Made by a program: the position numbers and the translations under genes. Of a stretch of DNA of 10,000 nucleotides, positions 1 to 6,940 are shown piece after piece. The DNA lies in contig CAUJGJ010000313.1 of assembly GCA_963170055.1 (NCBI GenBank), forward strand, positions 7,472,479 through 7,482,478, read 5' to 3'. Source of the stretch: Halisarca cf. caerulea. Lineage: Eukaryota > Porifera > Demospongiae > Chondrillida > Halisarcidae. The notes beneath the pieces were generated by a model, which did not search any database, was not told the DNA's origin, and saw only the letters and a program-made list of their open reading frames with translations. Numbering within the stretch: position 1 is the first letter of the stretch; the number at the start of each line of letters is the position of its first letter.

Positions 1-195
1 CGAGGAATACAGTTTGAATGAGTTTAAAGGTGAAATGTAAACAGGGAATTGAATTTGGAATGTAAACTTAATGGATAATTGAAGTTGAAATGTGTGAGAA
101 CAGATTAACTAAAGTTGGAGTGTAAGTGGAAACTAAAGTGGAAGTGTGAATGAGAACTGTAGTTGGAAGGGAGTAGGAACAGAAATTGATTTGGT
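1..195. repeat. Degenerate minisatellite, unit about 22-34 bp
   Basis: Purine-rich AT-biased DNA repeats a loose core of the form GTTGGAATGT followed by AAAC or GAGAAC. Blocks ending in AAC recur roughly every 22-34 bp, for example near 42, 66, 103, 132, 157 and 180. Copies are strongly diverged and vary in length. Nothing coding is seen here. Confidence 0.4.
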
Positions 196-857
196 AGACA
201 ATGTGTCAGTAGTTCTGAATGCTTACGAATTTAGTTTTCATGAGGCGGCATTAGCGATATTGTGTGATTTTTTGATCGATGTTCATTTTTGATGTCACTT
301 TTGCTACTCATCATTCAGGGGTTTGAATATTCTTTAGCTTTGTATGTTTGTGCATATGACATGCATGTGACATACATGTGACAAGCACATTTTGCTTTCG
401 TGGTTCAGGGGAGCTATTTTTAATGAGCACTAATTAATTACAGCTTATTAAATAATCCTCACCCGAAAAAAATGAAATGGAGGGTAGATTTCAGTTGAGA
501 GACGAAGCCCAGTGGGCATGTGTTTGTGCTAAGATGATAGGTAACCCTGTAGAATTCCCCATTTGTCATTTCACGAGTGAAAGCACTTGACATAGTATAA
601 TGGGTGTAATGTGTTAGGTAATGAAGAGAACTGATTGCAACGGGAATAAATCCCCCTCCCCCCCCATAGAAGCAATTGTCATAGTAACTGTCATGGGTGT
701 TGTTTGTATGTTTCAATGACTCGCAGCATGTCGATACTTTGTATCCGTAAATGCACTGCTGTGGAAATGGCTGTCCCGCTGTAGGCTTCCAGCTGTGCCA
801 TGATGTCGATGACTGAACGACTCGACTTCCATTGCTACTGAACCTCAGACACAGCTA
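196..857. other. Intergenic stretch with no recognised gene
   Basis: AT-rich non-coding sequence. Around 353-390 a short motif of the type CATGTGACA is repeated three times. A run of ten C lies near 655-665. The longest open frames are under 90 codons, with no family resemblance and no splice context. Confidence 0.5.
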
Positions 858-1036
858 CAGTGAACCTACAAATGAGGGACACTTTGGGACAACTCAATTT
901 GTTCCTTGTAAGGAGGTTGTCCTCTTTGGGAGGCCCAAAATGTATAAGAACTATAGAGAGGGTGTGTTTGGGATCTTAAAGTCTTGCCCATTGAGCTTTC
1001 TTGTTATACTCTGTCCTTTTTTGGGAGAGTCCACTG
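858..1036. mobile_element. Short MITE relic, single-unit relative of the 4-5 kb elements
   Basis: The left end begins CAGTGAACCTACAAATGAGG directly after a TA (856-857) and continues with GGACAC and TTGGGACAA. This matches one 54-bp unit of the elements at 4022-5228. The right end reads GTCCTTTTTTGGGAGAGTCC then ACTG, whose reverse complement again starts CAGTGGAC. The two ends therefore form imperfect terminal inverted repeats about 179 bp apart. The interior does not match the larger elements. The right target TA is not preserved (TC). A pogo/Tigger-like MITE is inferred from the CAGTG terminus and TA target. No transposase is present. Confidence 0.4.
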
Positions 1037-1736
1037 TCAGAGGTGCCGCTGTAGCAGTCACTGAACTGGAGAGGCCTCTCCTTTCGTTTCAACAGTCGTA
1101 GTAGTCCACACCACTCTCCTCATACAACCGGCATGGGGAAAACCCTGTGCATTGTGTAATCAGCATTACTGAGAACAGATGTTACTACTAGACCCCTTAT
1201 TGCATGCATGACTTCACACTCTTCACAGTTGCCTGGCAACCAATGAGCAAAAAGAACCTGCAGTGTTGCGTAGATGTTACTATGGTTACGACCAAAGATG
1301 TAATATTATGCTTACATCACTTCTTTGTACATATATCAACACTGATTTTACATACGTATGTGAATGCCCCATACATGCATACATATATATATGTACATAC
1401 CATATAGCAGGATTCTTTCATGGGGAAAATCTCCGCAGATTTTGACAGGGAGAGGGCATTTTGAAATGTTTTCCTTCCCCGGATTGTAGGGTATGATGAG
1501 GTGTTCCTGGTATGATGAGGTGTACCTGGGCAGTGGTCCATTTGTGAGAGTTTTCCTTACAAACTCTTACTTTTCTGACAATTCGCAGAAGTTACCTACT
1601 GTAACCAATTGAACTATTGGGTACTTTATAGCGCAATAATTTCCACCTACTGTACTGGTTGTATATGATGTGCAGTACACCAACTCACCCAACAGTGCTG
1701 ACATTTTACTCTTTGATATACGTATGTACGTATGTA
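1037..1736. other. Intergenic stretch: small direct repeat and AT palindrome only
   Basis: No gene recognised. A perfect 16-bp palindrome, TACATATATATATGTA, sits at 1380-1395. A 19-bp unit, GTATGATGAGGTGTTCCTG, is repeated twice in tandem at 1491-1528 with one mismatch. The sequence just before 1737 is an 8-bp tandem of the type TACGTATG. Short open frames here are not supported as coding. Confidence 0.5.
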
Positions 1737-1868
1737 CGGTGAAACCTCTGTTGAAGAACACCTCCAAAATGCAGCCACCTCCAAAATGCAGCCACCTCCA
1801 AAATGCAGCCACCTCCTTTAGCTGGAGACCATTACTCTCCCTCCCTTTCCAACACAACCTCTCACATT
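1737..1868 (-). mobile_element. Truncated copy of the 54-bp-unit MITE (one end only)
   Basis: It starts CGGTGAAACCTCTGTTGAAG right after a TA (1735-1736). It then follows the same order of words as the inverted element at 4389-4740: CACCTC, AATGCAGCCACCTCC, TTTAG, a diverged block matching the CACTGCTCTGTCCC segment, then AACCTCTCACA. The tandem 54-bp units and the opposite terminus are missing. Inside it, a 17-bp segment is present three times in tandem (1759-1809), an expansion absent from the other copies. It lies in the same orientation as the inverted copy. Confidence 0.6.
1759..1809. repeat. 17-bp perfect tandem repeat x3 inside the MITE fragment
   Basis: Three identical units of CACCTCCAAAATGCAGC occupy 1759-1775, 1776-1792 and 1793-1809, followed by the start of a fourth (CACCTCC). 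The full-length copy near 4405-4430 has a single equivalent, so the expansion arose within this copy. Confidence 0.85.
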
Positions 1869-1978
1869 TTCTCTCATTTCCCTCCCTCTCTCAATCTTGT
1901 ATTGTTAACTGTACTGAACAGGCATCTAATGTATGTACTTTCATGTTAAGATGTCTCCTTCAGTGTGAGGCTAGGACT

Positions 1979-1994
1979 GTGTGTGTGTGTGTGT

Positions 1995-2025
<31 letters not shown>

Positions 2026-2026
2026 C

Positions 2027-2068
<42 letters not shown>

Positions 2069-2081
2069 GTGTGTGTGTGTG
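1979..2081. repeat. (GT)n microsatellite
   Basis: About 103 bp of almost pure GT dinucleotide with a few TATG, GCGTGCG and GCG interruptions. A pyrimidine-rich run (about 1835-1905, CTCCCTCC type) precedes it. Confidence 0.95.
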
Positions 2082-2585
2082 AATATGCATACTCATGTTT
2101 GTTCGTTGTATGTGTTTGTGCATGTGACGTCCTCCATGGTGGTGCTACAGACAGATTTTGTAGCTTGCAAATTTATCTGAGTTGAAAATTACCCGTGATC
2201 CGCTTGTTAACAGATTTTGATGTCTGAAACTGTGTTCAGTCCTTGTGCTACATAGTGTCTGTTGGTTCTGTTACGTAATTTTGATAACTGGACTGGGTAA
2301 AAATGACGTTTCTACATTAGTATTAATTTGTTCGATTTGGTGTTAGGCCTGTCGACCCTTCGAAGAGAAAAGCAGTTTTACATTCCTTGCTGTTTGCGCT
2401 TACAAGTTCTGTCGCAGATGTGTATTTGGAACTGTCAGTGTGTGAGGGTCGTAGCTGTAGGACGGCAAGCATTGCTGATTTGGTGTGTTTCCTGTTGTAG
2501 GGTGTGAACACACACGTGTAGCCTTGGGTTAGTCCTTTGTGAACAAGCCTTGATATCCCAAATGGGGAAATTTGTGTGTAGTTGT
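2082..2585. other. Spacer between microsatellite and satellite; weak exon-like patch
   Basis: No gene is firmly supported. The segment 2342-2500 is locally richer in CpG than its surroundings and is open in one plus-strand frame (about 52 codons, including VDPSKRKAVLHS, ending at TAG 2498-2500). There is no ATG at its start. A minus-strand frame over 2323-2511 is also open. No family is recognised in either frame. Confidence 0.4.
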
Positions 2586-3411
2586 TGTAGACAGTACTGA
2601 GTAGACTGCTATAGTCTACCCATATGTTGAGATCTCCCCATCATTGTAGACTGTACTGAGTGGACCTCTATAATCTACCCACGTGTTGAGGTCTCCCCAT
2701 CATTGTAGACTGTACTGAGTGGACCTCTATAGTCTACCCACATGCTGAGATCTCACCATCATTGTGGACTGTACTGAGTGGACCTCTATAGTCTACCCAC
2801 CTGCTGAGATCTCCCCATCATTGTGGACTGTACTGAGTGGACCTCTATAGTCTACCCACATGTTGAGATCTCCCCATCATTGTAGACTATACTGAGTGGA
2901 CCTCTATAATCTACCCATATGTTGAGATCTCCCCATCATTGTAGACTGTGCTGAGTGGACCTCTATAATCTACCCACATGTTGAGATCTCCCCATCATTG
3001 TAGACTGTACTGAGTGGACCTCTATAATCTACCCACATGTTGAGATCTCCCCATCATTGTAGACTGTACTGAGTGGACCTCTATAATCTACCCACATGTT
3101 GAGATCTCACCATCATTGTGGACTGTACTGAGTGGACCTCTATAGTCTACCCACATGCTGAGATCTCCCCATCATTGTAGACTGTACTGAGTGGACCTCT
3201 ATAATCTACCCACATGTTGAGATCTCCCCATCATTGTAGACTATACTGAGTGGACCTCTATAATCTACCCATATGTTGAGATCTCCCCATCATTGTAGAC
3301 TGTACTGAGTGGACCTCTATAATCTACCCACATGTTGAGATCTCCCCGTCATTGTAGACTGTACTGAGTGGACCTCTATAATCTACCCACATGTTGAGAT
3401 CTCCCTGTCAC
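2586..3411. repeat. Satellite array: 14 tandem copies of a 59-bp unit
   Basis: Units start at 2586, 2645, 2704, 2763, 2822, 2881, 2940, 2999, 3058, 3117, 3176, 3235, 3294 and 3353, exactly 59 bp apart with no indels. A fragment of a fifteenth copy follows at 3412. Each unit runs TGTAGACTGTACTGAGTGG, ACCTCTATAATCTACCCAC, ATGTTGAGATCTCCCCATCAT. Copies differ at only a few positions; the first and last are most diverged, as expected for array edges. Every unit carries the palindrome GAGATCTC or a one-base variant. Units with AGTCTA can pair it with TAGACT near the unit start. Shared variants six units apart suggest a 354-bp higher-order period. Confidence 0.97.
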
Positions 3412-4021
3412 TGTGGATTGCATCAACTTCCATGTTGCCTGTCAATCAAGCAGGCGTTCATTCATTGTACCTGTGCCCTGTGGGCCTCTGTTGTGTACAG
3501 ATTGCGTCTTGAGGTGAAATTTCCCTTAAATACATATTACTCGTCATGTAAATTACCTGCAGTGATACTTGGTATGTGGAAGTCAAGGAACTCAGTGCAT
3601 GAGTGAATTATTAACAGTCGGTTCAACAACCTTGTGTGTGTGTGGGGTGGGGGGTGGGGTTGTACTGTGTAGCGGCTTTTGTTCCCCATCAGTGAAAGTT
3701 TATAGCCTTGAAAATTTAGATTGGGCTCTTGTGCATTGAAAGAACATGGCCGTCCACGAGATATAGAATTGGGAAGTCGCTAACGTCTGCGATCCATGAC
3801 AGTTTCAACTCGGGAAAGTTAGAGCGTGTGTGGTATGTTCTGAATTGCAGTGTGAAAGTTCTCACGGTGTTTGGAATTTAGGGGCTTTTGCAACGTAGGA
3901 CTTCATGCGGGTCCAGTCATGCCCTCGCCGACCACTCCCTGCATTCTTGACCACTTTGAGATTGCTAAGTGCATGTTTTGACACTGGAAGATGGACCTGT
4001 TAGATTCTATGAGGCTTGGCA
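3412..4021. other. Intergenic stretch, no gene recognised; G-rich patch
   Basis: A short TG run leads into G-rich sequence at 3644-3659 (runs of four, six and four G separated by single T). The rest is unremarkable. The 71-codon plus frame at 3391-3606 starts inside the last satellite unit and has no supporting context. Confidence 0.5.
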
Positions 4022-4236
4022 CAGTGGACCCTCTATAGTGAGGACACCACTGGGACTGCAGTAGACAGTCCAGTACAGTGGACCCTCTATAATGAGGACA
4101 CCACTAGGACTGCAGTAGACAGTCCTGTACGGTGGACCCTCTATAGGGAGGACACCACTGGGACCGCAGTAGACAGTCCAGTACAGTGGACCCTCTATAA
4201 TGAGGACACCATTGGGACCACAGTAAGCTGTCCTGT
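4021..4236 (+). repeat. Four 54-bp tandem units in MITE copy 1
   Basis: Units begin at 4021, 4075, 4129 and 4183. Each starts with the element's own terminal sequence (ACAGTGGACCCTCTATA, with one ACGG variant) and goes on to GAGGACACCACTGGGAC and a GTAGACAGTCC or GTAAGCTGTCC end. GGAC near the unit middle and GTCC near its end form an inverted pair. Confidence 0.93.
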
Positions 4237-4380
4237 GTATGGAGGCGTCCTTATTTGTAGAGTGTAAAAGTGCACATGTGAATGGTGGGATTTCAAATGC
4301 AGTAGAGTGATGGTAATGAGAGCAGTGTTGAAAGAAGGGGATACATTTGGTGAGAGTATCCCTTAAAAGGGGTTCCAATG
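4022..4380 (+). mobile_element. MITE copy 1, full length (about 359 bp), pogo/Tc1-like ends
   Basis: The left terminus is CAGTGGACCCTCTATAGTG then AGGACACC. The right terminus read on the other strand is CATTGGAACCCCTTTTAAGG. Four 54-bp tandem units fill 4021-4236. A roughly 140-bp single-copy tail then matches the tails of copies 2 and 3 (GGCGTCCTTATTTGTAGAG, ACATGTGAATG, TTTCAAATG). Flanking TAs are degraded, so this copy looks oldest. There is no coding capacity; any open frame here is a by-product of the repeat. Confidence 0.75.
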
Positions 4381-4388
4381 ACACAATA

Positions 4389-4740
4389 CAGTGAAATCTC
4401 TGTTAAAGGACACCTCTGAATTGCAGCCACCTCCTTTAACAGGACACCACTGCTCTGTCCCATTTGAAGAACCTCACATTGACATGTGTACATTTGAATC
4501 CTCCTAAATATGGACACCTCCATGCACAGGACTGCTTACTGTGGTCCCAATCATGTCCTTTTTATAGAAGTTTCACTATACAGGACTGTTAACCGTGGTC
4601 CCAATGGTGTCCTTTTTATAGAGGTTCCACTGTACAGGACTGTTTACTATAGTCCCAGTGGTGTCCTTTCTATAGAGGTTCCACTGTACAGAACTGTCAA
4701 CAGTAGTCCCAGTGGTGTCCTTTCTATAGAGGTTCCACTG
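4389..4740 (-). mobile_element. MITE copy 2, inverted, full length (352 bp) with TA duplication
   Basis: This copy is inverted relative to copies 1 and 3. Plus-strand start CAGTGAAATCTCTGTTAAAG follows TA at 4387-4388. Plus-strand end GAGGTTCCACTG is followed by TA at 4741-4742. These give a clean TA target-site duplication and terminal inverted repeats of about 25 bp (CAGTGRAAYCTCT...GGACACC). From the left come the single-copy tail (CAGCCACCTCCTTTAACAGG, CACTGCTCTGTCCCATTTG, CACATTGACATGTG), then four 54-bp units. The TA target and CAGTG start are typical of the Tc1/mariner/pogo superfamily. A non-autonomous pogo/Tigger-like MITE is my inference. Confidence 0.85.
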
Positions 4741-4743
4741 TAC
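4528..4743 (-). repeat. Four 54-bp tandem units in MITE copy 2
   Basis: Units begin at 4528, 4582, 4636 and 4690, in opposite orientation to those in copies 1 and 3. Each reads AGGACTGTTTACTATAGTCC, CAGTGGTGTCCTTTCTATAG, AGGTTCCACTGTAC with scattered substitutions. The unit nearest the single-copy tail is the most diverged. Confidence 0.93.
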
Positions 4744-4786
4744 ATGTACAGTAAGTTTTCTGTGCAACTGAAGAGTGTAAAGGTTG

Positions 4787-4847
4787 TGTGTAGCATCCAC
4801 AAGGTGTAGCATCCGTAGGGTGTGGCATCCGTGGGGTGTGGTGTACC
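4787..4847. repeat. 16-bp tandem repeat, about 3.8 copies
   Basis: Units of the form GGTGTAGCATCCGTAG lie at 4787-4802 (variant), 4803-4818 and 4819-4834, with a partial, diverged fourth to about 4847. The array sits in the 150-bp gap between MITE copies 2 and 3. Confidence 0.75.
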
Positions 4848-4890
4848 CAGTGTCCATGGCCAGGGTTAGGGACATTGAATTGTATGATAT

Positions 4891-5106
4891 ACAGTGAAAC
4901 CTCTATAATAAGGACACCATTGGGACCACAGTAAGCTGTCCTGTACAGTCAAACCTCTATAATAAGGACACCATTGGGACCACAATAAGCTGTCCTGTAC
5001 AGTGAAACCTCTATAATAAGGACACCATTGGGACCACGATAAGCTGTCCTGTACAGTGGAACCTCCGTAATAAGGACACCATTGGGACCGCATTAAGCTG
5101 TCCTGT
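4891..5106 (+). repeat. Four 54-bp tandem units in MITE copy 3
   Basis: Units begin at 4891, 4945, 4999 and 5053: ACAGTGAAACCTCTATAATA, AGGACACCATTGGGACCACA, GTAAGCTGTCCTGT. They are more uniform than the units in copies 1 and 2. AGGACA and TGTCCT within each unit are perfect inverted repeats about 20 bp apart, so each unit could form a hairpin. Confidence 0.95.
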
Positions 5107-5228
5107 AAAGGAGGTGTCCTTACTTCTGCACACATGTCAATGTGAGGGATGTCAAATGGGGCAGAGCAATGGTGTCCTGTTAAAGGAGGTGGCTGCAATT
5201 TGGAGGTGTCCTTTAATAGGTTTTTCTG
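4892..5228 (+). mobile_element. MITE copy 3, full length (about 337 bp)
   Basis: It begins CAGTGAAACCTCTATAATAA after TA (4890-4891). It ends GGTGTCCTTTAATAGG then TTTTTCTG, whose complement is CAGAAAAACCTATTAAAGG. The next two bases are CA, one substitution from the expected TA. Four 54-bp units are followed by a tail matching copy 2 almost word for word (CACATGTCAATGTGAGG, TCAAATGGGGCAGAGCAATG, GTCCTGTTAAAGGAGGTGG). There is no transposase, so it could only have moved with help from elsewhere. Confidence 0.83.
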
Positions 5229-5970
5229 CATGTCATGTACATGAGTGCATGCTTTGTGTGCCCACCTCCATATATGGCGCATCCCCTGAATTCAACACCT
5301 TATTTCCGTCTCCTATTAATGAAGCATTTCCTCAACATAAGAATGCCCAAAAGATCAAACATGGCAACTTGTGCCATCACATGCTTCTATCCTCCCAAGC
5401 ATCCGAGGTGTGATGTAGCATTAACAGACACTAAAACTGAAACTTTTAATATGTCCTAAATTGACAGCTGCTAGTCTTTGACGAGGTAGTGATGTAAGCA
5501 TGTCTTGAATAGTTCACAAATTCTGAAAAGTTGACTAAGTAGACTGCTTGAGGGAATTATGTATTGTGTCCGTGAATGGGTTTTCCGAAAACGAAACTTC
5601 CATCTTGTAGAGGAAAGATGCCTTTAAGTGTGTGTTCTTTGAAGTCTTTCTTTTTTCTGTATTTGGGTGTGTACTTGATCATGCAAAGGATAGCATATTC
5701 CATTTCTATTTCTGTCCTTCCCCACATGTGTACAAACAGTGGGTGGGCATGGGTGGGTGTGTTGTGTTTTCTTTCACATGTGTGCACTTTCCCATGCTCC
5801 TTTCCTGTTTGTACCAGATGGGTTCACATTCAATGACAGTCCAGTGTGTCTGTCTTGGTTCCAGAACTCTTCTCCATTGCCTCTTTCATTCCCCAGTCAT
5901 AATATATCCATCAAAACCTTTGTTTCATCATCAATTCTCATATGAAATGGCTAAAGTAGTCGTGTATATA
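5229..5970. other. Intergenic stretch, no gene recognised; one G-quadruplex motif
   Basis: No frame here shows a known domain or splice context. The only striking item is GGGTGGGCATGGGTGGG at 5741-5757, which has four G-triplets with loops of 1, 3 and 1 bases. If the minus-strand gene at 6110-6517 is real, this region lies just beyond its 3' end. Confidence 0.5.
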
Positions 5971-5976
5971 TTTATT
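5971..5976 (-). terminator. Possible polyadenylation signal AATAAA for the minus-strand gene
   Basis: The plus strand reads TTTATT, giving AATAAA on the minus strand. It lies about 135 bp past the stop of the 135-codon minus frame. It is the first such hexamer found beyond that stop. A hexamer alone is weak evidence. Confidence 0.3.
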
Positions 5977-6036
5977 GAAATAATCCTCCAAATTTGCTAA
6001 TCCACCAAAAATCAAGAGAATAAATCAGCTCTGGTG

Positions 6037-6045
6037 ACACACACG

Positions 6046-6077
<32 letters not shown>

Positions 6078-6090
6078 CACACACACACAC
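6037..6090. repeat. (CA)n microsatellite
   Basis: Some 54 bp of ACAC repeat with two ACGC interruptions. It falls in the presumed 3' untranslated part of the minus-strand candidate gene, where the transcript would read (GU)n. Confidence 0.93.
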
Positions 6091-6109
6091 GAAACCACAC
6101 AGCCACAGT

Positions 6110-6517
6110 TCACATTAAAAATGGAATTGTTATATCTTTATGTGAACTGAAATGATAAGATAGCTTCCTGGCAAACAGGATGTGTCCGGCACACCTAACT
6201 TCCTCTCTCAAACAGTTGTTCTTGGAGGGTTTGTGGCCAACCACTACTGACCACATTCTAACGTAATGAATAGAATTAGGTACCCCTTCGCCACTTGGAA
6301 GACTGCCCAAGTGTTTGTACTGCTTCTTATTCTGAAGTGTAGAAATTTTGGGGAGTCTTTTCGATTCTTGGATAGCTGTGGTTTGATTTGTGAACTGCAA
6401 ACCACGCATAGACTCTGGTATTGTGTCTAGGATGGATTGAGCTGCCTTGTTGTAATCCTTACACCACCATTGCAGTCTTCTTCCATTGAGGGGTGTACAT
6501 GTTCTGGAGTGTTTCAT
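6110..6517 (-). CDS. Candidate orphan gene, 135 codons, unknown function
   Basis: I do not recognise this protein. The frame starts at ATG 6517 in favourable context (ACAAAATGA) and has an in-frame TAG 15 bp upstream (minus strand, 6532-6530), so this is the first possible start. It ends in TGA at 6112-6110. Unlike most long frames here it contains no repeat sequence and has mixed codons and a balanced composition. It is basic, with a Trp pair near residues 17-18 (RRLQWWCKDYNKAAQ) and a segment HYVRMWSVVVGHKPSKNN near residue 85. No signal peptide, membrane span or known motif is visible. It lies divergent from the ETS gene, with 400 bp between start codons, suggesting a shared promoter. It could be a single-exon gene, one exon of a larger gene, or a chance frame. 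Confidence 0.35.
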   Translation of the reverse strand: MKHSRTCTPLNGRRLQWWCKDYNKAAQSILDTIPESMRGLQFTNQTTAIQESKRLPKISTLQNKKQYKHLGSLPSGEGVPNSIHYVRMWSVVVGHKPSKNNCLREEVRCAGHILFARKLSYHFSSHKDITIPFLM

Positions 6518-6564
6518 TTTGTTTTGTAGCTATCATCTGTCTCGGTATGGTGCTTTTGACCCGT

Positions 6565-6572
6565 CATCCGGT
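6565..6572 (-). promoter_or_regulatory. ETS-type site, ACCGGATGA on the minus strand
   Basis: The plus strand reads TCATCCGGT. Its complement, ACCGGATGA, fits the ACCGGA(A/T) core bound by ETS proteins. It lies about 350 bp upstream of the ETS start codon. A short match such as this can occur by chance. Confidence 0.3.
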
Positions 6573-6649
6573 CTTATGATAACCTTCAAATGTGCCCCCA
6601 CGCCTTTTAGGGTCTCGCGATAGTGTGCGTGGTGTTCACTGCGCGTGTT

Positions 6650-6655
6650 TGCGGT
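6650..6655 (+). promoter_or_regulatory. RUNX-type site TGCGGT
   Basis: TTTGCGGTTGG contains TGCGGT, matching the RUNX consensus TGYGGT. It lies between the two ETS-type sites. RUNX and ETS proteins are known partners, but a six-base match is weak. Confidence 0.2.
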
Positions 6656-6758
6656 TGGTAGAATATGCTAAGTAGCCACGAGTGCACAGTTCCTCGTCAA
6701 AAGCTATTTCGAGGACATTCGGTAATCAATTAGCTGTACCCCCGCGTCATGCACACGT

Positions 6759-6765
6759 ATCCGGT
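6759..6765 (-). promoter_or_regulatory. Second ETS-type site, ACCGGAT on the minus strand
   Basis: The plus strand reads GTATCCGGTATG; the complement holds ACCGGAT. It sits 50-60 bp upstream of the TATA box, a position suited to promoter control. The flank after GGAT is AC rather than the preferred G/A-T, so affinity may be modest. Confidence 0.3.
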
Positions 6766-6796
6766 ATGAAGTCATATAAGTGCAAAAGTGTTTACA

Positions 6797-6805
6797 TTAC
6801 GTCAT
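6797..6805 (+). promoter_or_regulatory. CRE/ATF-like site TTACGTCAT
   Basis: TTACGTCA is a near-perfect cAMP-response/ATF octamer (consensus TGACGTCA), placed 12 bp upstream of the TATA box. Its CpG has survived in a CpG-poor genome. Confidence 0.4.
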
Positions 6806-6816
6806 CCCTATTTGGG

Positions 6817-6824
6817 TATAAAAG
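6817..6824 (+). promoter_or_regulatory. TATA box of the ETS gene
   Basis: GGGTATAAAAGACACC is a textbook TATA box with a G-rich 5' flank, 101 bp upstream of the start codon at 6918. Usual spacing puts transcription start at about 6845-6851, giving a 5' leader of roughly 70 nt. No perfect initiator is seen; GCAGTC near 6838 is the closest but a little too near the TATA. Confidence 0.65.
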
Positions 6825-6850
6825 ACACCTCAACGCGCAGTCGCAAGTTT

Positions 6851-6917
6851 ATGCTTGTACAGCAGGTTCTGCTTCGAGTTTGTTTAGCACGCAAGTCCTT
6901 CTATAAGTGCAATAGCA

Positions 6918-6940
<23 letters not shown>
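6851..6940 (+). other. Upstream ORF overlapping the ETS start codon
   Basis: ATG at 6851 opens a 29-codon frame (MLVQQVLLRVCLARKS...) that passes through the main start codon in another frame and ends in TAA at 6938-6940. Its start context (TTTATGC) is poor and the main ATG context is good, so it would act by leaky scanning. Whether it is in the mRNA depends on a start site predicted within a few bases of it. Confidence 0.35.

Larger units (their letters stand above)
6540..6910. promoter_or_regulatory. CpG-richer divergent promoter region of the ETS gene
   Basis: CG dinucleotides cluster here (CCCCGCGTC, TCTCGCGATAG, ACTGCGCGTG, CAACGCGCAGTCGC) in a window otherwise depleted of CpG. The region lies between a possible minus-strand start (6517) and the ETS start (6918). 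It contains the TATA box and the factor-site matches listed separately. An unmethylated promoter patch is the natural reading; a role for the left-hand gene is inference. Confidence 0.6.

Noticed and set aside
832..1101. 89-codon plus-strand frame
   Set aside because: It overlaps the short MITE relic along most of its length and has no domain or splice support.
1670..2185. 171-codon plus-strand frame with a Cys/Val run
   Set aside because: It is made of the truncated MITE, its 17-bp repeats and the GT microsatellite. Cys-Val alternation is simply GT repeat translated.
2586..3411. CRISPR array
   Set aside because: Direct tandem repeats with no unique spacers, in an animal genome. It is a satellite.
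3391..3606. 71-codon plus-strand frame starting in the satellite
   Set aside because: It starts within the last 59-bp unit and has no other support.
4007..5282. Frames of 76-138 codons on both strands with repeating YCGPSGVL-like or TAVDSPVQW-like units
   Set aside because: 54 is divisible by 3, so tandem units stay in frame and give repetitive pseudo-proteins. They belong to the MITE copies, not to genes.
5632..6000. 122-codon plus-strand frame rich in Phe, Val and Cys
   Set aside because: Composition follows the local T-rich, TG-rich DNA. No family, and overlapping frames are equally open.
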